Source: Streptomyces sp. NBC_01775
Lineage (GTDB): Bacteria; Actinomycetota; Actinomycetes; Streptomycetales; Streptomycetaceae
Direction: 5' to 3'
Assembly: GCF_035917675.1 (NCBI RefSeq)
Contig: NZ_CP109105.1
Span: 1-64,000, forward strand
DNA length: 64,000 nt
In this document: positions 40,397-49,289 of the stretch, piece by piece
Layout of the letters: each line of letters begins with the position of its first letter
How positions within the stretch are numbered: the stretch's first letter is position 1
Position numbers and translations under genes: made by a program
The notes under the pieces: model-generated
The model's database searches: none
The model's input: the letters and a program-made list of their open reading frames with translations, nothing else
Told to the model about the DNA's origin: nothing

Positions 40397-43300
40397 GTGA
40401 GCACGCGCCGCACCACCAAGGTCCCCACACCCTCGCGCGGGCGCTCCAGTCTGGCCGTGGTGCGGGCGCTGGCGAGTGTGCTGGTCCTGCTGGCCGCGCT
40501 GGTAGGACTGCCGGTGCTGCTGGGCTGGGCCACCCCGCAGGTGTGGGAGGCCAGCCGTTCGGATCTGACGCACCTGCTGGACCGTCAGGACACCGGCGGC
40601 GCACTGCTGATGGTCCTGCTGGCCATCGGGTGGATCGCCTGGGCCCATTTCGCCGTCTCCGTCCTGGTGGAGACCGCCGCCCAGGTACGTGGCCGGGCAG
40701 CGCACCGCCGCCAGCTGCTCGGCCCCAGCCAGCGGCTCGCCGCACTGCTGGTGGGCAGCGTGCTGGTACTGCTGCCCACCAGCAGCGCTCTGGCCACCCC
40801 CGCCCTCGCGACGCCGGCAGCAGCCTCCCCCCATACCGGCCATGCCGACTCCCCCGCCGCCGCGCACGCCCAGCAGGCCAAGGCCAGTGCGGCGGACAGC
40901 TCGCGGACCTACACGGTGCGCGAGATGCGGCCGGCCGAGACGCTCGGCAGCATCGCCGAGCGGGAGCTGGGGTCCTTCGACGCCTGGCACGAGATCGCGG
41001 ACGCCAACGACGGCCGCACGATGACCGACGGGTCCACCTTCGACGCCCGTTTCCTGCGCCCGGGGTGGAAACTGCTCCTGCCCGAGGCGCCGCCCGGCGA
41101 GCACACCGGCGGGCAAGAAGGGATGCGGCCCGCCGCCGCCCACAGCCCCAAGCCCGTTGCCGAGACCGCTGATGGCACCTACACGGTGCGGACCGGCGAC
41201 AACCTCTCGGACATCTCCGAGAAAACCTACGGCGACCCGGGCCGCTACCCGGACATCGCCCGCGCGAACCAGGAGAAGGTGCCCGACCCGGACCTGATCT
41301 ACCCCGGACAGAAGCTGACCCTCCCCGACGCGACCGAGTCTGCACCGCCGGCCGGGAACGGCGGTGAACCAGAGCAGCCGAAGCAGCGGCCGGGCCACGA
41401 GGCCGAGAAGCCGTCCCCGGACCGTGACGGCCCGCAAGCCGATCAGCCCGACCCCGGCAAGAGCGCACCCGCCGACCGGGACACCAAGCCGGACAAGAGC
41501 GAGGACAAGGACGAGCCCAGCAAGGACGACCGGGGCAAGGACCGGCAGGAGGCAGGGCAGCCCGCCCCGCAGCACACCCCGGCCCCGCACGCCTCCGAGA
41601 CGGCCAAGCCCAGCACCGAGCGGCCCGCTCCCGCCTCTCCCCCGCAAACCCCCAAGGCCGGCCCCTCCCAGGATGCGAGCAGCGCCGGTGAGGAGCACTC
41701 CGGTGCCGTGAGCGCGCCGCACATCCTGGGAGCCGGGGCGCTGTTGGCCGCCGGGCTGTGCGGGGCCCTGGGCGTCAAGCGGATCCTCCAGCAGCGGCGC
41801 CGCCGCCCGGGAGAGACCATCGCCATCAAGGAACCGGCCGCGGCCGAGCAGCGCATGACGGCAGCGGGCGAGCCGGGCAGCGTCGAGCGGCTGGATACCG
41901 CCCTGCGGGCCCTGGCCCACCACACCGCTGCCTCCGGCACGGCCCTGCCGCAGCTGCGGGCCGCGCGGGTGACCTCCCGCAGCGTCCAGATCCTCCTCGA
42001 CGACCCCGAACCCGCCGCCCCGCCAGCGCCGTTCGTGCCCGTGTCCGACGGCTGGTGGGAAGCAGGCCCGGACACGGCGCTGCCACCCGGCGAGCAGCTC
42101 GCCATGGTTCCCGCCCCCTACCCCGGGCTCGTCACGGCGGGCTCCGGCGAGAGCGGCGAGCACCTTCTGCTGCATCTGCCGCACGTACGCACTCTGCTGC
42201 TCGACGGCACCCCCCAGCGGGTACGGGAGGTGACCCGGGCCATCGCGCTGGACGCGGCCACGTGCGCCTGGAGCGACCACGCGGAGATCCTCACCGTCGG
42301 GCTCGGTGACGAGTTGCCCACGCTGCTGCCCAAGGGACGGCTGCGGGCGGTGCCGGATGTGGCCGCCGCCACCCGGGACCTGGGAGAGGTCCTGGTCGAA
42401 GCCCACCAGCGCGCGGCCGAGGACGACCCGGACGGGCCCCTGCCGTGGCTTCTGGTCTGCGCCGCACAGGCCGACCCGGACCAGGCGTGGGCGCTCGCCG
42501 ATGCGCTGGCCGCGGCCCGGTCGGCTCCGGTCGCTCTGGTGCTGCCCGCCGAGGGCCTGACATCGGTGTTCCCCGAAGCCGAGCGCCTGGATGCCGGGCA
42601 GGACGGACCACAGGCGTGCACGGTGATCGGCCAGCCGCTGCGCCTCAACCGCGTCACTGACCAGGACTACGCCCAGCTCGTGGACAGCCTGCGCACCACC
42701 GAGGAGCCCGCCCACCCTGCCGAGGCGGAGTGGCAGCACGTTCCCGGCGCCGAGCCGCCCGCCACCGCCCCGCCGCCGGCCCCGCCTGCCCCGCCGTCCG
42801 TGGCTGTCGTACGGGGAGAAGCAGAGACCACCGCAGGAGAGGAGGCCGCTCCCTTCCCGGCCCTGCTCGCTGCGGTGAAGGACCCGGCCCACCTCCCCAA
42901 GACCCCGGCCCCCCGCAGGGACACAGAGCCCGCCATGGCCCTCCTCCACGACGAGGAAGACAGCGGTGCCCAGTTGCCCGGACAGGCCCCGGACGCCGAG
43001 CCGGATGCGCCGGAAGAGGACCCGGACGCACCCGAGATCCGGGTTCTGGGTCCGGTCGAGGTCACCGGTGTCGCCGCCTCGGGGCACGGCTACAAGCTGG
43101 CCGCGCTGGCAGCCTTGATCTATCTGCGCCCGGGGCGCGGCGCCGAGGAACTGTGCGAGGCGATGGACCCCAACCGCGCCTGGTCCAAGGCCACTTTGCA
43201 ATCCCGCGTCAGCGAGCTGCGTGCCCGGCTGGGGACCAGTGCCGACGGCGGGCCCTACCTGCCGCGCGACCGCCAGCGCCTCTACCGCCTCTCCCCGCAG

Positions 43301-43768
43301 GTACGGTGCGACTGGACACGTTTCCAGGCCCTGGCCCGGCGCGGCCTGGCCCAAGGACCCGAGCACGGGCTGCCCGATCTGGAAGCCGCACTCGCTCTCG
43401 TGCGCGGCAGGCCCCTGTCCGGGCCCTCGGGCGCCGACCTGTCCTGGGCCGCGCCCCTCATCCAGGAGATGCTCTCCCGCGTCACCGACGTCGCCCACAC
43501 GATCGCCACCTGGCGGCGCACCGGCCCCCACCCCGATCTGGCCGCCGCCCGGCACGCCGTCATCACCGCGCTCGCCGTCGATGACACAGCAGATGTGCTC
43601 TACCAGGACTGGATGCGGATCGAGGAAGCGAGCGGGAACCGCGCCGGGGTGTACCAGGCAGTCGAACAACTCCAGGCGGTCTGCCGACGCCTGGATGTCG
43701 AGATGCTGCCCGAGACGGAAGCCGTCGTCGACGACATCCTCTCTTCCGCCAAGCGGACCTCGGCATGA
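40397..43768 (+). CDS. Membrane LysM-BTAD regulator (1123 aa)
   Basis: GTG start. Membrane segments at about 19-43, 72-98 and 113-132 are followed by two LysM-like domains (about 171-232, TYTVREMRPAETLGSIAERE; and 260-311, TYTVRTGDNLSDISEKTYGD), a long Pro/Lys/Asp linker, a fourth membrane segment (about 443-463), a cytoplasmic region and a C-terminal winged-helix/BTAD activator domain from about residue 880 (IRVLGPVEVTGVAASGHGYK, then VSELRARLGTSADGGPYLP). LysM binds peptidoglycan and BTAD binds DNA. The protein could sense wall state and regulate nearby genes. This plan is seen next to Streptomyces tad genes, and the long length is intact here. Confidence 0.88.
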   Translation: MSTRRTTKVPTPSRGRSSLAVVRALASVLVLLAALVGLPVLLGWATPQVWEASRSDLTHLLDRQDTGGALLMVLLAIGWIAWAHFAVSVLVETAAQVRGRAAHRRQLLGPSQRLAALLVGSVLVLLPTSSALATPALATPAAASPHTGHADSPAAAHAQQAKASAADSSRTYTVREMRPAETLGSIAERELGSFDAWHEIADANDGRTMTDGSTFDARFLRPGWKLLLPEAPPGEHTGGQEGMRPAAAHSPKPVAETADGTYTVRTGDNLSDISEKTYGDPGRYPDIARANQEKVPDPDLIYPGQKLTLPDATESAPPAGNGGEPEQPKQRPGHEAEKPSPDRDGPQADQPDPGKSAPADRDTKPDKSEDKDEPSKDDRGKDRQEAGQPAPQHTPAPHASETAKPSTERPAPASPPQTPKAGPSQDASSAGEEHSGAVSAPHILGAGALLAAGLCGALGVKRILQQRRRRPGETIAIKEPAAAEQRMTAAGEPGSVERLDTALRALAHHTAASGTALPQLRAARVTSRSVQILLDDPEPAAPPAPFVPVSDGWWEAGPDTALPPGEQLAMVPAPYPGLVTAGSGESGEHLLLHLPHVRTLLLDGTPQRVREVTRAIALDAATCAWSDHAEILTVGLGDELPTLLPKGRLRAVPDVAAATRDLGEVLVEAHQRAAEDDPDGPLPWLLVCAAQADPDQAWALADALAAARSAPVALVLPAEGLTSVFPEAERLDAGQDGPQACTVIGQPLRLNRVTDQDYAQLVDSLRTTEEPAHPAEAEWQHVPGAEPPATAPPPAPPAPPSVAVVRGEAETTAGEEAAPFPALLAAVKDPAHLPKTPAPRRDTEPAMALLHDEEDSGAQLPGQAPDAEPDAPEEDPDAPEIRVLGPVEVTGVAASGHGYKLAALAALIYLRPGRGAEELCEAMDPNRAWSKATLQSRVSELRARLGTSADGGPYLPRDRQRLYRLSPQVRCDWTRFQALARRGLAQGPEHGLPDLEAALALVRGRPLSGPSGADLSWAAPLIQEMLSRVTDVAHTIATWRRTGPHPDLAAARHAVITALAVDDTADVLYQDWMRIEEASGNRAGVYQAVEQLQAVCRRLDVEMLPETEAVVDDILSSAKRTSA

Positions 43769-43859
43769 CGCATACCGTGCCGCCCGCCCTCACTGCCCGA
43801 GGATCTGCCTTCCACCGAAACCGCCGGGCACACAGTTCAACGGTGACTGGAGGTTCCGC

Positions 43860-44795
43860 GTGACGCTTGTGATCAGCCCCGAGGTCACCGAGTACGTCGG
43901 CCAGCAGCACGCGGCCCGACTCCGCACACGAACCACACTCTTCACCTGCACGGATTGCGAGACGCCCGGCGATGTCCGGCACGAGGACGCAGCCGTAGTG
44001 GTCCGGGCGAGCCCGGAGCTGACATCGGTCACGATCGCGCACCAGCGGTGCTCGGCCTCCGAGGTCCGAATGTACGAAGCGGGCAGTCTTCGCCCGTCGG
44101 TCACGGAGCTGATCCCGCGAGCGATCGGCATCCCCTCACCCCGCGGTATCCGGCCCGCGCTCTTGCTCGCATTCGAGGCGGAGGTCACGCTGCTGGGAAG
44201 CGACGGACAAGAGACGAACCCGGTCGGGGAGGCGCTTCAGGCACAAGGGCTGCACCGCCTTCCGTCGCTCGGCAAGGCCCCCGCCCCCAGCCCGGGTTGG
44301 TTGATTCGGGTCGGCCCACGAGACGCGCTCCAGGTCAACGGACCCGACGGCCGCCACCTGGAAGACGGGCAGATGACCGTGCCGGAAGCATGGCGCGCCC
44401 TGGTGGCTCCGAGCGGACACGTGATGCTGCTGATGGGGCAGCTGGACGCGGAGACGCTATGGTCCGCCGCTCCCCAGTTCAGCGCCTTGGGCCGGGCAGT
44501 CTCGGAAGGGCGGCTGCTGGCCGGCTCGTGCCCGTCACCCTGCTGTAGCACCATCCTCTGCGTCGGGTCGAACTGGCGGTGGGGTCCTCAGAATGGCGCG
44601 TGGTGGTCAGTGCAGCGTCGTCGCCGCCGTGGCACGGACCATAGGTGGTGGCGTCCGCGCAAGTTCATCGTTTCTGGACGATTGCCACGGAGAGTTCGTC
44701 GTTCTTGTTGCTTGTCAAGAAGCCTCCCGTTCCCCGGCTCACGACGAGTGGCACCTGGGTGCCTTCTGGGAGTGCCTTGGGACGGCCCGAAGTAA
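43860..44795 (+). CDS. Hypothetical protein, C-terminus probably frameshifted
   Basis: GTG 43860 follows GGAGGTTCC. An N-terminal part with CTDCETPGDVRHEDAAVVVR (Cys pair) and TIAHQRCSASEVRMYE is followed by a beta-rich region to about residue 228. The frame then continues for 80 odd residues, rich in Arg and Trp, into the convergent gene. One base more near 44535 would give a natural end (AGLVPVTLL, stop at 44548). So either a deletion or a sequencing error adds a false tail. Function not recognised. Confidence 0.6.
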   Translation: MTLVISPEVTEYVGQQHAARLRTRTTLFTCTDCETPGDVRHEDAAVVVRASPELTSVTIAHQRCSASEVRMYEAGSLRPSVTELIPRAIGIPSPRGIRPALLLAFEAEVTLLGSDGQETNPVGEALQAQGLHRLPSLGKAPAPSPGWLIRVGPRDALQVNGPDGRHLEDGQMTVPEAWRALVAPSGHVMLLMGQLDAETLWSAAPQFSALGRAVSEGRLLAGSCPSPCCSTILCVGSNWRWGPQNGAWWSVQRRRRRGTDHRWWRPRKFIVSGRLPRRVRRSCCLSRSLPFPGSRRVAPGCLLGVPWDGPK

Positions 44796-46062
44796 GCGGC
44801 ACCGCAACTGCTGTGGACTGTTCTTCGTCCGTGTCCTCGGCGGACGTGCCGCCGTATGCTGTGCCGTCGTCCTGGACGCTCAGGAGGACAAGCTTCTTGG
44901 TGTCGCTGTCTCCCGTAAGACAGATTCCTCGTTTCTCCTTGAGGTCGAAGGCCACCGACCCAGCTACCAGATAGCGCCCGTTGGGAGAGGTGGATGGCGG
45001 GGGTTCCGAGCCGCCGTCCCAGATGTTGCCTTCCGAGTAGCCGTCGTCGGTGCACGTCGTGCGCGCTTCGATGGCACCGGTCTCGGGATCGTGCACGGCG
45101 AAGACGGGATCCGAGCCGTCTCCCCCGAACCCGCTGTCGTCTTCTGTCCAGGAGGCGATCAGATGCTCATCCGTGGCTGCCAGCAGTTCCCCGCTCGTCT
45201 TCCCTCTCGGCGGGTGGTCTTCGCTGAACCAGCGATCTGGCACCCCGAACCCTTTCCCGCCATCCGTGCCTACCACGGGGCCGGCGCTCGTCAGGGCCCG
45301 GACCTTGCTGTCGAAGCACGCGCTGTCGTCGCACTGCTCCAGCAGCTTGTCGGCCTTCTCGTACGGTGTCACCTTGCCGGTCCGGATATTCGCTGCGGCG
45401 GTCTGGCCGCCCCAGGTGACGAGTACGCCGTGGCCGCCGTCACGGACCTCCAGCTCTTCGCTGAGTTTGACGTCGACGGGGACCGTGATCCTGCGCTCGG
45501 GCGTGGCGGCATTGCCTGAGGAGGTAGCCGGGAAGACCGAGAGCTGGACGACTTCCTGGCCGTCGTGCAGCTTGTCCTTGCCCTTCATACCGTGGCTCCA
45601 GACGACGACGTACTCGCGTCCGTCTTCCGTCACCGTAATCACGTCAGGTATCTCTGCCTTCTGGCCGGTGTCCGGATCACCGGCGGCGTTCTCCATCGGG
45701 GTCGGCGGGTTCCACGTCTTGCTGGACCAGCGCAGTCGCCCGGAGTCGAGGGCGCGGTTCTGGAGAACGTAACCATTGGGCCCGGTCAGCAGATAAGCGA
45801 GGGAATCCGACTTCACAGCCACCGTGACGGGTACCGAACCCGCATTGGGGGGACGCCCCTTCAGCGTTTGCTGCCAGCCCTGGGTGCCGTCGTAGTCGCT
45901 GGGCACCGAGAGCTTCTTGAGACGCTCCGGCGGCTGGTCCTGCTTGGCCGCCCCCTTATCGCCAGTACCTCCGCCTGACCCGCCACCATCAGAGGTCCCC
46001 GAGCACCCCACTGCCGCCGCAGCCAGCACTACGACACACGACAGCCATCTCACTCCACGCAC
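44665..46062 (-). CDS. Secreted lipoprotein, beta-propeller-like
   Basis: GTG 46062 is chosen for the GGGGAGGGG before it. Signal LSCVVVLAAAAVGC with a lipobox AVGC, a Gly/Ser linker, and a 430-residue body of repeated strands (SLAYLLTGPNGYVLQNRALD, DVITVTEDGREYVVVWSHGM, EHLIASWTEDDSGFGGDGSD) of the type found in PQQ/WD-like propellers. Two close Cys (EQCDDSACFDSK) may form a disulfide. Outer-surface protein of unknown ligand. It converges with the gene at 43860. Confidence 0.8.
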   Translation of the reverse strand: MRGVRWLSCVVVLAAAAVGCSGTSDGGGSGGGTGDKGAAKQDQPPERLKKLSVPSDYDGTQGWQQTLKGRPPNAGSVPVTVAVKSDSLAYLLTGPNGYVLQNRALDSGRLRWSSKTWNPPTPMENAAGDPDTGQKAEIPDVITVTEDGREYVVVWSHGMKGKDKLHDGQEVVQLSVFPATSSGNAATPERRITVPVDVKLSEELEVRDGGHGVLVTWGGQTAAANIRTGKVTPYEKADKLLEQCDDSACFDSKVRALTSAGPVVGTDGGKGFGVPDRWFSEDHPPRGKTSGELLAATDEHLIASWTEDDSGFGGDGSDPVFAVHDPETGAIEARTTCTDDGYSEGNIWDGGSEPPPSTSPNGRYLVAGSVAFDLKEKRGICLTGDSDTKKLVLLSVQDDGTAYGGTSAEDTDEEQSTAVAVPLTSGRPKALPEGTQVPLVVSRGTGGFLTSNKNDELSVAIVQKR

Positions 46063-46590
46063 CGGCGCCCCTCCCCTGTGGCTGACGTGACCATAACAGC
46101 ACTGAGTGACCGAGCAAACACAGGGCCTGAGACGCAACGGCAGTCACACATGGACCTCGCCTGGCCCACACCGCACGCTCGTGAGCGTGAACGCCCCAGG
46201 CTGCACACGTGAATCAGAAGCCATACCCGCAGGCGCACCAACCGATAGGGGTCGGGCCCAGCGGCCATGATCGGACCGTGCCGCTGAAGCACGACCGCTC
46301 CTCCTTCTTGACCATGCCGTGGACCTTCGGCTGCTCCGAGGCGGCGGGCCGAGAGGAGTGCCTCAGACTCGCCGACGGGTGTTTCCACCGGACGGCTACA
46401 GAACCAGCCGTCCCCGAGTGGCAGCAGCTGCTGTGCGAGAGCGACACCTCACGGCCGCCCGGCTCGACCGGTCCGGACAGGAAGTCGCGTACATCGACAC
46501 GAGCGAGTGGACTCTCCTCTGTTTTCGTGACACATCAAATGATCTTTCCGTTCACCGGTCCCGAGTGACTGATAAACGGAAGGTAGAACC
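46063..46590. other. Divergent intergenic region
   Basis: Holds the regulatory DNA of two genes that point apart (46062 minus, 46591 plus). TTGCTC and TATGGT (minus strand, near 46115-46090) could be a promoter. Two frames around 46209-46594 have no binding site or domain and are not called. Confidence 0.45.
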
Positions 46591-46968
46591 ATGAGGCGTT
46601 CGCGGATCGTCGCGGTCTTGGTCGGTGTACTCCTGGCCGGACTACTGGGAGGGGCCCCCGCAGAGGCGAAATCACGGCTCCACCACAACTGCCGACACAC
46701 GACGTGTCTGGCCGTCTCGACCGACCCGCGCGGGCGCGGGGAGCGCCTCCTCTCGGTGGATATCCGCAAGCCCCGTCAGTCGCGGAGTCACGCGCGGGCC
46801 TGGAGCTACCGGAAGCCAGGCGGTCACGCTCACACCAGCAAGCGCGTCCGTGTCACCAACAATCGCGGTGTAGCCGTCGCGGCCTGGTACGGCGTCGACA
46901 AGCGGGTGCCCAACGGGACATGGGTGTGCGGGAAATTGGGCCGCACGAAGGTGTGCACAAAGATCTGA
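46591..46968 (+). CDS. Small secreted basic protein (125 aa)
   Basis: GGAAGGTAGAACC precedes ATG. Signal peptide with VLVGVLLAGLLGGAPAEAK (cut near AEA). The mature part is basic, with two Cys near the start (NCRHTTCLAV) and two near the end (WVCGKLGRTKVC), which could form two disulfides, and a strand VAVAAWYGVDKRVPNGTWV. It resembles small exported wall-associated or inhibitor-like proteins, but no family is recognised. Confidence 0.7.
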   Translation: MRRSRIVAVLVGVLLAGLLGGAPAEAKSRLHHNCRHTTCLAVSTDPRGRGERLLSVDIRKPRQSRSHARAWSYRKPGGHAHTSKRVRVTNNRGVAVAAWYGVDKRVPNGTWVCGKLGRTKVCTKI

Positions 46969-47301
46969 AGCGACACCCTCAGTGGGGAAATGCCGGTCAG
47001 TCGCCATACGGGTTTCCTTCCGGATCAGTTGGGGCTCTGCGGGAGACGAGATGGCAGGCGTCGCTGTCCCGCAGAAGGCGTCGACCTCGCCCTGGAGGGC
47101 CTAGGCCAGGCGGCTGGAGGCGACAGCGGAGCGGGCGAGGATGCCGTGGAGGCGCCGGACGAAGGTGTCCAGCCGCATCTCCGGGGGGATGGCGAGCACC
47201 GGACGCACGGTGGGACGGTGGCGCTGCATCCCCCAGTGTCCGTGGCGCTGGCACGGTCTCCGGAGCATGAGCTTCGGATCTCTCGCCCATAGCCTCGCTG
47301 T
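46969..47301. other. No gene recognised
   Basis: On the minus strand near 47100-47230 a short piece (MRLDTFVRRLHGILARSAVA) looks protein-like but has no complete context. Otherwise nothing is seen. Confidence 0.4.
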
Positions 47302-47778
47302 CTAGTCTCGGGTGGCGCCTTCGGGCCACACGACGGTTACGGGCACACCGTTTCGCCGGGCGTAGTCGACCGCGTCGGCTGTTCCTCCATACCCGCGGGC
47401 GGGCTTGCCGTCCCATACCGCGAGGAGTTCGTCTGCCAGGCCGATGAGGATCTCGCTGCCGGCTTGGTGGGCTTCTGCGTTGGACTCGGTCAGACCGGTC
47501 TCGTGCACGTCGCTGGCCTGGTGAATGAGCCGGTCGTAGACCGGGTGGTGGGAGGTGGGCAGGCCTTCTCGGTAGGTGCTGGCGGGGATGATGACTTCGA
47601 GGCTTCCACTGTGGCCCAGGACTTCCTCGGCGAACCAGCTGTCGGGACCGTCAGCGATGCAGGAGAGTCCGACGAGCCCCTGCTCAGCACGCCTTCCGAG
47701 CTCGGCTCGAAGAGCTTCGCGGACAAGCCGTGCTGTCCTGTCGGGGAGCCCTCGGTGCCCCGTGATTCCCAGTCGCAT
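47302..47778 (-). CDS. SLOG-like Rossmann nucleotide-binding protein (158 aa)
   Basis: ATG 47778 follows GGAGG. It starts MRLGITGHRGLPDRTARLVR, continues with GLSCIADGPDSWFAEEVLGH and LEVIIPASTYREGL, and ends with LADELLAVWDGKPARGYGGT and VPVTVVWPEGA. The strand-Gly-loop start, the central acidic segment and the 'AVWDGKPxxGxGGTA' segment are as in SLOG/TIR-like Rossmann proteins that bind or process nucleotides. It lies 16 bases after the stop of the XRE-TPR regulator and is probably in its operon. Confidence 0.7.
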   Translation of the reverse strand: MRLGITGHRGLPDRTARLVREALRAELGRRAEQGLVGLSCIADGPDSWFAEEVLGHSGSLEVIIPASTYREGLPTSHHPVYDRLIHQASDVHETGLTESNAEAHQAGSEILIGLADELLAVWDGKPARGYGGTADAVDYARRNGVPVTVVWPEGATRD

Positions 47779-47794
47779 GTCTGCCTCCGCGTGG

Positions 47795-49057
47795 TCATAG
47801 ATAGATGCCGTACAGCTTGTCGTCGAAATCGCGCACGATTTTGGGCGGCGTGGGCGAGGTGTAGGAGCGGCGCAGCGCGCGCGCTCGCTCCACGATGCGC
47901 CCCGAGCGGTAGCGCACGCCGGTTTCCACGGCCTTGGTCGCCAGGGCGAATGCGCCGTCCAGTCGGCCGGATGCGAGATGTGCTGAGGCCAGGTCGAGGA
48001 CGTAGAGGGCCCGCTGCTTGTCGTGGCCTGAGGTGAGCACGGGGGCCGCATCGTCTTGGGACGCGAAAACCCATTCCGGGTGGCCGAGTCGGGCACCGCA
48101 TGCGAGTCGGCTGGCGGCGACCTTGCTGCCCGTGAACGGGAAGACCCAGGGCCAGGGCGGTGTGTCATCGGTGGGGATACGGGTGGCTCTTTCCTCCGCG
48201 CACCTGAGCGCCTGGTCTGCGGCCGGCCGGTCTCCGGCAGCCGCATGTGCGAGGGCCGCGATGGTGAACAGCCACGCATCGGCCACCGCTGGTGGCGTGT
48301 GGCCGAGCTGCCGCCGCGCGGAACGGACGTGCGCCAGACCTTGGGCGGCGTTGCCTGCGTGGGCTTCGAACTGGGCGAGGCTGCCGATCTGGTAGGCCCC
48401 CAGCAGTTTGTTCCCCGAACTGCGTGCTGCGCGAATCGCTGTCCCGTACCAGGTTCGGGCGGAGCCGTAGTCCCCCATGTCCCACGAGAGCCAGCCGGCC
48501 AAGCTGGCTGCCTCACTCGCGGCGGATGCGAGACGAGCACGCTGTGTTCTGTCCTCGGTCTCGCTCGCGACGGTCTGTGCCAGGCGCAGGTGCGCGAGTA
48601 CCGGCTCCGCCAACTGACGCGAGGGCGTGATTGCGTCCATGCGCCGGAAGGCTGTCGTAGCGAGTCGAAGCGCGGCAGCCTGGCCACTCTCGGCAGCTCG
48701 CGCCGATCGGGTGTCGAGTGCTGCGAGCGCGGGCGCGGTGGCCACTGCTGCGGCACCCGCGAAAAAATTGCGCCGTTCCACTTCGGATCCATCCGTGCAT
48801 GTGGCATTGACCGCTACGTGGTCAGCGAGACCCACTAGCCGCGGCGGGATCTCAAGGTGTGTGGCGGCCCGTGCCAGGCGGGTCATGTCGTAGGGGGCTG
48901 CGGCTCCTTGTCCCTCCAACCGAGAGATAGCGGACTGGCTCGTCCCACAGGCTTGTCCGAGCTGTCTCTGGGAGATGCCCGTCTGCTCACGGGCGAGTTG
49001 GATCACGCGCCCGTAGTCACCGACCCGGGACGCCTCCGTGAGGGCTGTCCACTGCAT
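47795..49057 (-). CDS. XRE-family regulator with TPR domain (420 aa)
   Basis: ATG 49057 follows GGGGAGCC. Helix-turn-helix at about 17-45 (VIQLAREQTGISQRQLGQAC, TSQSAISRLEGQG), then a TPR array through about 400 (AGWLSWDMGDYGSARTWYGT, GLAHVRSARRQLGH, LDLASAHLASGRLDGAFALA). Such regulators are common in Streptomyces and may sense peptides or a protein partner. It is divergent from an anti-sigma-type ATPase gene, with direct repeats in the gap. Downstream is the SLOG-like gene. Confidence 0.85.
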   Translation of the reverse strand: MQWTALTEASRVGDYGRVIQLAREQTGISQRQLGQACGTSQSAISRLEGQGAAAPYDMTRLARAATHLEIPPRLVGLADHVAVNATCTDGSEVERRNFFAGAAAVATAPALAALDTRSARAAESGQAAALRLATTAFRRMDAITPSRQLAEPVLAHLRLAQTVASETEDRTQRARLASAASEAASLAGWLSWDMGDYGSARTWYGTAIRAARSSGNKLLGAYQIGSLAQFEAHAGNAAQGLAHVRSARRQLGHTPPAVADAWLFTIAALAHAAAGDRPAADQALRCAEERATRIPTDDTPPWPWVFPFTGSKVAASRLACGARLGHPEWVFASQDDAAPVLTSGHDKQRALYVLDLASAHLASGRLDGAFALATKAVETGVRYRSGRIVERARALRRSYTSPTPPKIVRDFDDKLYGIYL

Positions 49058-49103
49058 TGGCTCCCCTGACCGTTGATACAGGTTGGTCCTCTTCGTCCCA
49101 CCG

Positions 49104-49134
49104 CCGGTATGCATCTGGCGAATACCGGTATGCA
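49104..49134. promoter_or_regulatory. Direct repeats upstream of the XRE-TPR gene
   Basis: CCGGTATGCA occurs at 49104-49113 and 49125-49134, 21 bases apart, two helix turns. Likely operator for the XRE regulator, in the divergent gap. Confidence 0.45.
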
Positions 49135-49289
49135 GGAAACGAGTTGTCCCTGGTCCTCCAAGGATGCCGCGCAGTTGAGTCTGCGTACTACCTGTAATCA
49201 GGGAGGGACCCAGGATGACCAACAAGGAACGCGCTCCCGTCTGCTTCGACCGCGCCAGGCCGACGCCGAACCGAGTCTGAGGCTGGGGC

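Noticed and set aside
39908..43669. A 1253-codon minus-strand frame opposite the LysM-BTAD gene
   Set aside because: It mirrors the codon bias of the plus-strand gene, lacks a ribosome-binding site and any domain. The same holds for long frames at 21834-24683, 24640-27642 and 29214-32063.
46209..46594. Two plus-strand frames between divergent genes
   Set aside because: No binding site, atypical codon use; region is better explained as promoter DNA.
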